Source: WYZ-LMO2 sp040514265
GTDB taxonomy: Archaea; Halobacteriota; Archaeoglobi; Archaeoglobales; Archaeoglobaceae
DNA: 38,964 bases
Reading direction: 5' to 3'
NCBI GenBank assembly: GCA_040514265.1
Contig: JBEVCD010000013.1
Location: 1 to 38,964, forward strand
How positions within the stretch are numbered: the stretch's first letter is position 1; each line of letters opens with the position of its first letter. The notes below the pieces were generated by a model. It had not been told where the DNA came from, ran no database searches, and saw only the letters and a list, made by a program, of their open reading frames with translations. This document shows positions 29,828 through 36,876 of the stretch, piece by piece. The translations under genes and the position numbers were made by a program.

Positions 29828-30948
29828 TGTACCTCACGAAGGAGGAGGAGAGGTTGCTCGAAAGTGAAAACGAAACGATAGCCACGGCTATGAAGCTACT
29901 CGTCACCGTGGGAAAGATGTTCGACGCCGAAAGACTTGTAAAAGTCAAATCAGCCCACGTGTCTGGAGTCAGTTACGACAACATAGGCGACGCAGGCTTG
30001 GAGTGGCTGGAATCCCTGAACGCAAAAGTTAGCGTTCCGACGACACTAAATCCGGCTGGTTTCGATGTCAAGCGCTGGAGGGAGATGGGCATTGGCGAGG
30101 AGTTTTACGAGAAGCAGATGAGGATAATCAAGGCTTTCGAGAGGCTCGGAGTGAAGATAACGCTGACCTGCACGCCTTATTACATCCACAAACCAGCTTT
30201 CGGAGACCACCTCGCCTGGGCTGAGAGCTCAGCCGTCGTTTACGCAAACTCTCTTATAGGGGCGAGGACGAACAGGGAGGCTGCGATAACGGCGTTGGCT
30301 GCAGCGATAGTAGGTAGAACGCCTTTTTTCGGTTTGCACGTCAAGGAGAACAGAGCTCCGACGGTAAGGCTAAAGGTCAGCGGTGATCTAGCTGCTGCTG
30401 GTTACGAGGCTGGCAAACTGATCGGCGGAGAGATACCCTACGTTATCTTCGACAGGAAGCCCTCGGAGTGGGAACTGAAGCTCTTCGGAGCAGCTTTAGC
30501 CGCTACGGGGAGCGTTCCAATGTTTCACTCTCCCGGCATAACGCCAGAAGCCGAAGAGTTCGAGGTGCCGAGCGAAAGTGTAGAAGTTGAGGGAAGAGGA
30601 GCTTTGGACTGCGATCCTGATTTGATAGCCGTCGGTTGCCCCCACGCGTCGGAGGAAGAGCTGAAGATGATCTACGAGCTTCTGAAAGGTGAAAAGGTGA
30701 AGAGGGAGTTCTGGGTCTTCACTTCGAGAAGCGTAGCATCCAAAGCTGCGCAAGTCGTTGAGAAACTTGAGAGCTTGGGCGTTAAGGTCTTCAGCGACAC
30801 CTGTATGGTCGTTTCACCGGCTACGGACACTTTCGAATGCGTCGTCGTAAACTCCGGCAAAGCCCTGCACTACGTGCCGGAAAGGCGGAGGTGCGAGGTT
30901 GGCTTCGCGGATATATTTACGTGTGTCAAGCTCGCAAGAACTCCCTGA
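29827..30948 (+). CDS. Aconitase X catalytic (large) subunit, probable phosphomevalonate dehydratase
   Basis: This DUF521/AcnX large-subunit family protein has 373 residues. Known members of this archaeal clade dehydrate (R)-5-phosphomevalonate to trans-anhydromevalonate 5-phosphate in the archaeal mevalonate pathway. Conserved pieces are VKVKSAHVSGVSYDNIGDAGLEWLE, TCTPYYIHKPAFGDHLAWAESSAVVYANSLIGARTNRE, and a C-terminal FSDTCMVVSP, with Cys residues positioned to bind the iron-sulfur cluster. The small subunit (DUF126) is not in this window. ATG 29827 overlaps the speE stop; a frame-open upstream extension to 29806 lies inside speE and is disregarded. Confidence 0.9.
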   Translation: MYLTKEEERLLESENETIATAMKLLVTVGKMFDAERLVKVKSAHVSGVSYDNIGDAGLEWLESLNAKVSVPTTLNPAGFDVKRWREMGIGEEFYEKQMRIIKAFERLGVKITLTCTPYYIHKPAFGDHLAWAESSAVVYANSLIGARTNREAAITALAAAIVGRTPFFGLHVKENRAPTVRLKVSGDLAAAGYEAGKLIGGEIPYVIFDRKPSEWELKLFGAALAATGSVPMFHSPGITPEAEEFEVPSESVEVEGRGALDCDPDLIAVGCPHASEEELKMIYELLKGEKVKREFWVFTSRSVASKAAQVVEKLESLGVKVFSDTCMVVSPATDTFECVVVNSGKALHYVPERRRCEVGFADIFTCVKLARTP

Positions 30949-31354
30949 CCCTCTCGGCGAGGTCTTCGAAGTCGCTCCCCCTTTTTACGAGGAAATACTC
31001 GCAGTGTCCCGCATGCTTTAGTGCAAGCTTCTTGTAGAACTCCGCGTACCTGACCTCGTCGAAGCCACTGTAGGAGATCACGAGGGCTAACCTCTCCACG
31101 CTTAAGCGGCGTATAAAGAAAGTAGCCGGGGGACAGTTTAGCGTCCACTTGGGAAAGCAGAAAACAACTTTTTCGCTCTCTACGGGTTTGAACTCAGCCG
31201 GAACTTCGAGAAGCGGGAAGAATGAAAGCACGAGCCAGACAGCGTACGGAAATTTCGGAGCCCGGACTTCGAAAGCCTCTACCCCAAACTTCGAGGCTAT
31301 GTGCTCGGCTACTCTCTTCGAATTTCCCGTGAACGTGAAGTAGTACACCTCCAT
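30926..31354 (-). CDS. Mini-flavodoxin-like protein
   Basis: The 142-residue alpha/beta protein opens MEVYYFTFTGNSKRVAEHIASKFG, the phosphate-binding loop of flavodoxins (TGNSKRVA, matching T-G-N-[ST]). A strand VVFCFPKWTLNCPPATFFIRRL follows in the position of the W-containing flavin-stacking loop. It probably carries electrons as FMN or acts as a small flavodoxin-like domain. An unusually hydrophobic stretch (YAVWLVLSFFPLLEV, about 37-51) could be a membrane-associated helix. It overlaps the convergent AcnX gene by 23 bp and is divergent from the COG1395 gene. Confidence 0.75.
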   Translation of the reverse strand: MEVYYFTFTGNSKRVAEHIASKFGVEAFEVRAPKFPYAVWLVLSFFPLLEVPAEFKPVESEKVVFCFPKWTLNCPPATFFIRRLSVERLALVISYSGFDEVRYAEFYKKLALKHAGHCEYFLVKRGSDFEDLAERVREFLRA

Positions 31355-31363
31355 CCTGAAACA

Positions 31364-31383
31364 AATTTAATATAGCATAAAAG
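31364..31383. promoter_or_regulatory. Overlapping TATA elements between mini-flavodoxin and COG1395 genes
   Basis: The gap is only 43 bp. Rightward, the box attta(ata)tag at 31365-31374 is centred about 27 bp from the ATG at 31398. Leftward, gcttttatgc (31374-31383 on the minus strand) is centred about 25 bp from the ATG at 31354. The two elements are adjacent rather than identical. Confidence 0.4.
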
Positions 31384-31397
31384 CGTAGTCAAAGTGA

Positions 31398-32327
31398 ATG
31401 CAGCAGCTGCTACTGGAATCCGTTGCCAGGATTCTCAGGAAGGCTGGCTTCGAGGTTGCGGAGCTAGCCGAGACTAAGCCGAGGTGCTTCGACCTGGTTG
31501 CGAAGCGAGGAGAGGAGCTTTACATAATAAAGGTCCTCTACAACGTCGATTCCCTCAAACCCGAAACAGCCGAGGAGATTAAGAAGCTCGCGAAGCTGCT
31601 CTCAGCGACCCCTATAGTCGTTGGGGAGAGGTTTAAGACCGACTTTCTGGAGAGGGGAGTGATATACACGAGATGCGGACTTCCGGTTGTTAGCCTTGCG
31701 ACCTTTTACGACTACGTAGTCGAGGGAATACCGCCGATCGTTTACTCGGCTCCCGGCGGTTACTACGTGAAGCTCGACGGCGAGAGGATAAGGGAAATGA
31801 GGGAGAGGCTCGGTATAAGCATAGGCGAAGCTGCGAAGAGGTTGGGGGTTTCGAGGAGAACAGTGAAGAAGTACGAGGAGGGCGTCGACGCAAACGTGGA
31901 GGTGGCGATGAAGATCGAAGAGCTGCTGGGCTCGGGCGTCATAAAAGCTCTGAGGTTCGAGAGCTTCGTGAAGTACGGGGAAGAGCCGCAGAGCAAGATA
32001 GAGGACGAAGCCCTAGCCCAGCTCTGCGATATAGGTCTCGAAGTATATCCCGTAAAGCAAGCTCCGTTTGACGCGGTGAGCGACGCGGAGGGTAACGTCA
32101 TACTTACGGGCGTGAGACCTGTGAGGGAGATTGAGAGGAGAGCCAGGCTCATTGGTGAAGTTTCGAGGGTTATGGAAAGCAGAGCTGCCTACATAACGGA
32201 TCGTCGTGTAAAAGCCGATATCGAGTCCGTGGTTTTCATACTGAGGGACGAGCTCAGCTGCGTTAGCTCCGCGAGGGACTTCCTGCTCCTTCTGGAGGAG
32301 AAGAGGAGGGGTGGTGTGGATGCTTGA
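31398..32327 (+). CDS. COG1395-type predicted HTH transcriptional regulator
   Basis: The 309-residue protein has an N-terminal restriction-endonuclease-like domain lacking clear catalysis (1-110: PRCFDLVAKRGEELYIIKVLYNVDSLKPE). A Cro/C1-type helix-turn-helix follows (about 128-190: IREMRERLGISIGEAAKRLGVSRRTVKKYEEG), then a C-terminal alpha/beta domain. This arrangement is the archaeal COG1395 family. The start is leaderless. It is followed by a flavin reductase-like gene whose start overlaps its last codons, so it may regulate that small redox operon or act globally. Confidence 0.88.
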   Translation: MQQLLLESVARILRKAGFEVAELAETKPRCFDLVAKRGEELYIIKVLYNVDSLKPETAEEIKKLAKLLSATPIVVGERFKTDFLERGVIYTRCGLPVVSLATFYDYVVEGIPPIVYSAPGGYYVKLDGERIREMRERLGISIGEAAKRLGVSRRTVKKYEEGVDANVEVAMKIEELLGSGVIKALRFESFVKYGEEPQSKIEDEALAQLCDIGLEVYPVKQAPFDAVSDAEGNVILTGVRPVREIERRARLIGEVSRVMESRAAYITDRRVKADIESVVFILRDELSCVSSARDFLLLLEEKRRGGVDA

Positions 32328-32832
32328 ATATCTGTATCCGCTCAGGACATATCTGATAGTAAGCGGCGTCGAGAAGCCGAACGTCATGACTGCCGATTGG
32401 GTGGTTCCACTATCCTTTAGCCCGCCGATGCTGGGAGTAGCGATAGGAAAGACGAGGTACACGCACAAGTTAATTCAGGAGTGCAGAGAGTTCGTGGTAG
32501 CCGTTCCCACGATAGAGCTCCTCAGGGACGTGTGGATCGCCGGCACCCTGAGCGGAGCCAGGGAAGACAAGACGGCAAAGATGAGCGTAACCTTCGTAAA
32601 GTCGAGGAAGGTCAGAGTGCCCTCGATAAAGGAGTGTCAAGCCAACATCGAGTGCAGAGTGGTGAAGGAAGTTGAAACCGGAGACCACACGTTCTTCGTG
32701 GGTGAAATAGTCGAAGCGAGCTACGGCGACGCTTTCGCCGGTGGTAAGCCGGATCTCAACTACAAGTTCGTGATGCACGCGAGCTTCGGAAAACGCTTCA
32801 CGACAAATTCGAGCGAGGTCTTCGAGCCCTAG
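32320..32832 (+). CDS. Flavoredoxin / flavin reductase-like FMN-binding protein
   Basis: The 170-residue protein has the flavin-reductase split beta-barrel. YLIVSGVEKPNVMTADWVVPLSFSPPMLGVAIGKTRYTHKLIQE matches the FMN-binding N-terminal part, with the conserved N-x-x-T and P-P-[ML] elements, and EFVVAVPT follows. I chose ATG 32320 because gaggaggg (32303-32310) is well spaced before it; GTG at 32311 and 32314 would be too close. Relatives in sulfate reducers and archaea are called flavoredoxins. It likely moves electrons with the neighbouring flavodoxin or ArsC-like proteins, though this is inference. Confidence 0.87.
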   Translation: MLEYLYPLRTYLIVSGVEKPNVMTADWVVPLSFSPPMLGVAIGKTRYTHKLIQECREFVVAVPTIELLRDVWIAGTLSGAREDKTAKMSVTFVKSRKVRVPSIKECQANIECRVVKEVETGDHTFFVGEIVEASYGDAFAGGKPDLNYKFVMHASFGKRFTTNSSEVFEP

Positions 32833-32890
32833 CAGATTGGCAGCTACTAAATTTCCTTTTTCCAACCGGACGTGGGAAGGTGTGGACAGT

Positions 32891-33295
32891 ATGAAGGTGC
32901 TCTTTGTGTGCATCCACAACACAGCTCGCAGCGTAATGGCGGAAGCCATCTTCAATTCGATGGCTAAGAGCTGGAGGGCAGAGAGCGCCGGAATCGAGAA
33001 AGCTGAAAGGGTGGACGAAACGGTCAGAAGGCTGCTGGCTGAGAGAGGGTTGAGGGCAAAGGAGAGACCGAGAACGATAGACGAGGTGAACCTTGACGAG
33101 TACGATTTGATCGTAACAGTTTGCGAGGAGAGCAGCTGTTTTGTTCTACCAACCGAAAAGCCCGTTGAGAGCTGGCACATAGAGAATCCGGTCGGGAAGG
33201 ATGAGGAGGTTTACAGAAGAGTTTTTGCGGAGATCGAGGAGAGAGTGAGGGAGCTTGTGAGGAGACTTGAAAATGGGGATGGTGTCTTAAAATAA
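32891..33295 (+). CDS. ArsC-like / low-molecular-weight phosphatase-fold protein
   Basis: The 134-residue protein starts MKVLFVCIHNTARSVMAEAIF, the CX5R P-loop with Cys7 and Arg13, typical of thioredoxin-coupled arsenate reductases and LMW phosphatases. Two further cysteines, Cys78 and Cys83 in VCEESSCFVLP, resemble the resolving pair of ArsC. The acidic catalytic Asp that usually precedes Pro near this point reads ENPVGKD here (Asn99). An upstream ATG at 32837 exists, but ATG 32891 has an aaggtg Shine-Dalgarno and family-typical length. Arsenate reductase or protein phosphatase cannot be distinguished. Confidence 0.85.
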   Translation: MKVLFVCIHNTARSVMAEAIFNSMAKSWRAESAGIEKAERVDETVRRLLAERGLRAKERPRTIDEVNLDEYDLIVTVCEESSCFVLPTEKPVESWHIENPVGKDEEVYRRVFAEIEERVRELVRRLENGDGVLK

Positions 33296-33405
33296 ATCCT
33301 GCAGCTTGCAGCGGTGCGAGTCGTGTCCGCGATCTGTTTCAGAGTGCAGAGTAGTACCCTCGAACCCAGCAAAACATTTTAATTTCTCGAGGTTCTTTTC
33401 ACTAA
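33296..33405. promoter_or_regulatory. Intergenic region with small hairpin and AAA-gene promoter
   Basis: This 110-bp region holds a short inverted repeat just after the ArsC-like stop (CTGCA 33299-33303 / TGCAG 33307-33311), which is too weak to call a terminator firmly. A TATA box cattttaatt (33375-33384) is centred about 27 bp upstream of the GTG at 33406. I see no tRNA, C/D-box or other RNA signature in the remainder. Confidence 0.45.
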
Positions 33406-34635
33406 GTGGGATCGGTCGAACTCGTCGAGCTGCTGCTCACCGCTGAGCTTTTCAACAGACTCGAAGAGCTAACGGAAGACGACATACCTAAGGAGATAAG
33501 GAAGCTCTTCTACGCGAGAGGAGGAATAAGGAGACCCCTCGTCGTCAGGGAGGACATGGCTAAAGCCTACGCCGGCAGCGTGGACACGAAGCTACCCTTC
33601 GTCGACTACAACCCCCTGACGAAGCAGCTGAAGATAACGTCACTCGAACTCGCCACAAAGTGGTTTGCGTCGAAGGGCTTTGAGAGGATAAAGCGCAATC
33701 CCGTACTGGCTTTCTACTACCAAAACTACGACTCCGTCAACGTGTCTTACGAAGAGGCGAAGAAGTATAACCTGCCGAAGCACGGCGACAGGGAGTGGCT
33801 GAGGAACGTGATAGCCGAGCTGGAGAAGAACGAGGAGACGAGGGAAATGCTCAGCTTGGTCAGAGTGCTCTCGCCGGAAGAAATACCTGTGGACTTCAGC
33901 GAGGTAGCCTTGGACGAAGAGCAGCTGGAGGAAATAAGGAAGATAGAGGTGGCTCTCGCTGAGAGGGAGTGGCTGCGCAGGATAGGTCTCTTCGACATAG
34001 GAAAGCTCCTCTTCATAGGTCCGCCCGGAACCGGGAAAACCACGACAGCCAGAGCCCTCAGCAGGAAGCTCTACCTCCCGCTCGTGGAGGTAAAGCTGTC
34101 GATGATAACGAGCCAGTACCTCGGCGAGACATCTAAGAACATCGAGAAGGTCTTCGAGATCGCGAAGAGACTCTCGCCGTGCATACTCTTCATCGACGAG
34201 TTCGACTACGTCGCGAAGATGCGAACGAGCGACGAGCATGCGGCGATAAAGAGAGCTGTGAACACGCTGCTGAAGTCCATCGACGAGATAAACCTTGTGA
34301 ACGACGGCGTTCTGCTGATCGCAGCCACCAACCACCCCAGCCTGCTCGATCCAGCGGTCTGGCGGAGGTTCGACAAGGTCATCGAGTTCCCGGAGCCGGC
34401 TGAGAGCGTCAGGAGGAGACTATTCGAGATATTCCTCGCCAGGATAGACGGAGATTTCGACTTGGACGAGCTCGTAAGGCTCACGGACAGCTTTACGGGG
34501 GCGGACATTAAACTCGTGGTAAGGGAAGCGGTTCTGAAAGCTCTGCTGGAGGGCAGAAAGTTCATAACGCAGGAGGATCTGAAGAGGGCGATAGAGGAGG
34601 TTAGAGAGAGACTCAAGCTGAAGAGCTCGTACTGA
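33406..34635 (+). CDS. AAA-family ATPase with uncharacterised N-terminal domain
   Basis: The 409-residue protein starts at a leaderless GTG. A roughly 170-residue N-terminal region of unknown fold precedes one AAA module: Walker A GPPGTGKT (205-212), pore-loop-like SQYLGETSKNIEKVFEIA, Walker B LFIDEFD (261-267), sensor-1 IAATN, arginine-finger region WRRFDKVIEFPEP, and a C-terminal helical lid with sensor-2 FTGADIKLVVREAV. The layout resembles proteasome-activating, AMA or CDC48-related AAA proteins, but I cannot place it in a named subgroup. Its stop overlaps the next start (TGATG). Confidence 0.88.
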   Translation: MGSVELVELLLTAELFNRLEELTEDDIPKEIRKLFYARGGIRRPLVVREDMAKAYAGSVDTKLPFVDYNPLTKQLKITSLELATKWFASKGFERIKRNPVLAFYYQNYDSVNVSYEEAKKYNLPKHGDREWLRNVIAELEKNEETREMLSLVRVLSPEEIPVDFSEVALDEEQLEEIRKIEVALAEREWLRRIGLFDIGKLLFIGPPGTGKTTTARALSRKLYLPLVEVKLSMITSQYLGETSKNIEKVFEIAKRLSPCILFIDEFDYVAKMRTSDEHAAIKRAVNTLLKSIDEINLVNDGVLLIAATNHPSLLDPAVWRRFDKVIEFPEPAESVRRRLFEIFLARIDGDFDLDELVRLTDSFTGADIKLVVREAVLKALLEGRKFITQEDLKRAIEEVRERLKLKSSY

Positions 34636-35396
34636 TGAGGGTCACGCTGCTCGGCACCGGCGACTCGCCGGGAACGCCCATAATCAACTGTCACTGCAGA
34701 ACGTGCGAAGACGCCCGGCGGAGAGGGTGGGAGAGGAAGCGCTTTTCGGTTCTCGTCCAGAACGAGGGGAAGAACGTAATCATAGACACATCTCCCGACC
34801 TCCGCAGACAGCTGCTAGACAACGGAGTCGAGAGGGTGGACGCGGTAATCTGGACGCACTGCCACTTCGACCACTTCGGCGGATTCGGCGAGTTCTACAG
34901 GGTTCAGGAGGGAGTCGAGGTCTACACTACTCCCCAGATACACGAAGCCGTAGGGAACTTCATGCGCTTCCTAAAGTATCGCAGGAGGGAGGTGAACGAG
35001 TTCCAGAGTTTCAGGATAGCCGGCATCGAATTCGAGCTCGTAACCGTCACGCATCCTCCGGTCGAAGCCGTCGGCGTGGTGATGCGGTGGAACGGATACA
35101 AGGTAGTCGTGAGTGGAGACACGAACGTGAACATTCCGGCGAAGAGTCTGAGCGAGATGATGAACGCCGACCTCCTCATCATCGAAGCCCTAGCCCCGTC
35201 AGGAAAATTCAGGAAGCACATGAACGCGGTGGAAGCTATGCAGGTCGCGAAGAAGCTCAAAGCAAAAAGAGTTGTCCTGACACACCTCGGACACTTCTTT
35301 CCGCCGCACGAGGAGGCGAAGAAGATTTTTCCTGTTGGCGAAGACTATCAAAGCTTCTCCTTTGGGGTGACGCTCGATGCGTTCCTTGGGGATTGA
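34635..35396 (+). CDS. PhnP-like metallo-beta-lactamase-fold hydrolase
   Basis: The 253-residue MBL-fold protein begins VTLLGTGDSPGTPIINCHCRTCEDARR, where the CxCxxC cluster resembles the structural zinc site of PhnP. The catalytic metal motif is THCHFDHFGGF (HxHxDH), followed by VTHPPVEAVG, VVSGDTN and a final LTHLGHF. PhnP-type enzymes are cyclic phosphodiesterases, so a phosphodiester or cyclic nucleotide substrate is likely. It is coupled to the AAA gene before it and overlaps mfnF by 20 bp. The co-expression suggests, but does not show, a link to C1 cofactor metabolism. Confidence 0.88.
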   Translation: MRVTLLGTGDSPGTPIINCHCRTCEDARRRGWERKRFSVLVQNEGKNVIIDTSPDLRRQLLDNGVERVDAVIWTHCHFDHFGGFGEFYRVQEGVEVYTTPQIHEAVGNFMRFLKYRRREVNEFQSFRIAGIEFELVTVTHPPVEAVGVVMRWNGYKVVVSGDTNVNIPAKSLSEMMNADLLIIEALAPSGKFRKHMNAVEAMQVAKKLKAKRVVLTHLGHFFPPHEEAKKIFPVGEDYQSFSFGVTLDAFLGD

Positions 35397-36321
35397 CGTC
35401 GGCGGAGCGAATCTGAAGGTAGCGGGCGACGGCTTGGCTGAGATCGTCTACTTCCCGATGTGGAGAAGAGCTTCCGAGCTCGAAACCGTGCTGAAAGAGT
35501 TGGCAGCTAGATACGGAGCCGATAGAGCCGGCGTCGTGATAACAGCTGAGCTGGCTGACGTTTTCGAGAGTAAAGATGAGGGTGTGAGCTTCATCGCCAA
35601 GGCGTGCAGAAACGCCTTCGGCGAGGTCTACTTCCTCGACGTGGACGGCGAAATTTCGAGAGATGTCACGAACCTCCGTCGCTTCGCAGCCAGCAACTGG
35701 GTAGCTTCGGCTAAATTCTTACTCAAAGAGGGCTTCAGGAACTTCCTGCTCGTCGACATCGGCTCCACGACGGCTGACTTCATACCCGTCACGGACAGAA
35801 TCGAGGCTGCGAGGACTGACTATGAGAGAATGAGGAGGGGAGAGCTGATATACTTCGGAATTCTGAGGACGCCGGTCTTCTACGTCCTCCCGGAGTTCGA
35901 AGTCAGACTGGCTAGTGAGTTCTTCGCGATAACCGCCGACGTTTTCGTCGTCACCGGCGACATAGAGCCCGAAGACTACAATTGCGACACGCCGGATGGA
36001 GCCGGTAAAGATTACTACAGCTGCCTCCGCCGTCTAGCGAGACTCTTCTGTGCGGATCTCGAAGAGATTGGTGAGGAGAAGCTTAGGAGGTTTGCCGAGG
36101 CGGTCAGAAACAGGATGGTGGCCGATGTATCCGAGGCTGTGAAGCAGAAGATCTCTGAATACGGGCTTGAGCAGGTTCTCGGCTGCGGAATAGGGGAGTT
36201 CGTAATAAGGGAAGCGTGTGAGCTCGCCGGAGTTGATTACACCCTTCTCTCGGACCTCTACGGAGAATACTCAAAACTTTTCCCGGCTTTCGCGATGTTC
36301 AAGCTTGTCGAGAAGCTTTAA
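35377..36321 (+). CDS. mfnF: MfnF-like protein of methanofuran biosynthesis
   Basis: The 314-residue ASKHA-fold protein is of COG1548, formerly annotated as an H4MPT-linked C1 transfer or hydantoinase-like protein. GIDVGGANLKVA at the N-terminus and the second phosphate loop LLVDIGSTTADFIPV are diagnostic, along with RGELIYFGILRTPV and FFAITADVFVVTGDI. In Methanocaldococcus the enzyme couples gamma-glutamyltyramine to the furan moiety of methanofuran. Archaeoglobales use methanofuran in the C1 pathway. Its 3' end overlaps the convergent aldolase gene by 51 bp. Confidence 0.9.
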   Translation: MRSLGIDVGGANLKVAGDGLAEIVYFPMWRRASELETVLKELAARYGADRAGVVITAELADVFESKDEGVSFIAKACRNAFGEVYFLDVDGEISRDVTNLRRFAASNWVASAKFLLKEGFRNFLLVDIGSTTADFIPVTDRIEAARTDYERMRRGELIYFGILRTPVFYVLPEFEVRLASEFFAITADVFVVTGDIEPEDYNCDTPDGAGKDYYSCLRRLARLFCADLEEIGEEKLRRFAEAVRNRMVADVSEAVKQKISEYGLEQVLGCGIGEFVIREACELAGVDYTLLSDLYGEYSKLFPAFAMFKLVEKL

Positions 36322-36825
36322 GTAGTACAGCACCTCGCAGCTGTGCTCCGCGTAGTTTGCGAGGTTGAAAGCCTCGCGGAAATCGTTAGCTGCTACGTAA
36401 ATCCCGTGACCCCTCGCTATCGCTATCTTCCTCCTGCTCACGACTTCCGCCACCTTCTCCGCGTAACTCTCGCTGCCGAACTCGCCGTCGACGACTTCGA
36501 GCTCGCCGAAGAACAGCCTCCCTTCGAGGTCTGCTGGAACTATTCTGTCGAGCTTAAGGCTCAGAACGACGTTGAAGACCCCGTGGCAGTGCAGAACGCA
36601 CGAGAATGGAGAAATCTCATATATCTTCTTGTGCACGAGCCTGTCGGTCGAAGCTTTCTCGGAGCTTACTTCGACGAAGTCCTCGGGCTTCAAGTCGTAA
36701 AGGGCAGCCCCGCTCCTCGTTATCACAATTCTGTCTCCCTCCCTGAAGCTGAGGTTTCCGCTGGCCCCGTCGATTAGTCCCGAGCGGAACAATAACCTGC
36801 CTACCTCTATCGCCTCCTCTATCAT
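36271..36825 (-). CDS. Class II aldolase / fuculose-phosphate aldolase-like
   Basis: The 184-residue zinc aldolase is of the L-fuculose/ribulose phosphate family. SGLIDGASGNLSFREGDRIVITRSGAALYDL holds the phosphate-binding loop. HCHGVFNVVLS gives two zinc-binding histidines, and AIARGHGIYVAANDFREAFNLANYAEHSCEVL gives the third. The family's catalytic Glu would be expected in the segment around residues 70-75 (here KKIYEISP). A methanogen homologue forms lactaldehyde or dihydroxyacetone phosphate products. A ggaggtgt Shine-Dalgarno precedes the ATG; the TATA box is shared with the divergent COG1107 gene. Confidence 0.88.
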   Translation of the reverse strand: MIEEAIEVGRLLFRSGLIDGASGNLSFREGDRIVITRSGAALYDLKPEDFVEVSSEKASTDRLVHKKIYEISPFSCVLHCHGVFNVVLSLKLDRIVPADLEGRLFFGELEVVDGEFGSESYAEKVAEVVSRRKIAIARGHGIYVAANDFREAFNLANYAEHSCEVLYYLKLLDKLEHRESREKF

Positions 36826-36846
36826 ACACCTCCGGTTATCGGCACA

Positions 36847-36854
36847 TTAATTAA
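36847..36854. promoter_or_regulatory. Perfectly palindromic TATA box shared by two divergent genes
   Basis: The 8-bp palindrome TTAATTAA is the only AT box in the 51-bp divergent gap. Its centre lies about 26 bp from the ATG at 36877 and about 26 bp from the ATG at 36825. Both directions read an identical element at the archaeal TATA distance, which makes it a symmetric bidirectional core promoter. Confidence 0.6.
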
Positions 36855-36876
36855 GCGGTTTCGAGTTTTTCACCCG

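Noticed and set aside
32837..32890. 18-residue N-terminal extension of the ArsC-like protein
   Set aside because: The family starts at MKVLFVC, and ATG 32891 has an aaggtg Shine-Dalgarno; the extension would place extra residues before the first beta strand.
32470..33180. A 236-codon minus-strand open frame across the flavoredoxin and ArsC-like genes
   Set aside because: It spans two well-recognised plus-strand genes, has low-complexity Ser/Leu composition, and matches nothing.
33299..33311. Hairpin after the ArsC-like gene as an intrinsic terminator
   Set aside because: The stem is only 5 bp with a 3-nt loop and no downstream T-run.
33296..33405. Possible small RNA gene downstream of the ArsC-like gene
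   Set aside because: No C/D boxes, no convincing H/ACA structure and no tRNA-like fold; the only clear element is the promoter of the AAA gene.
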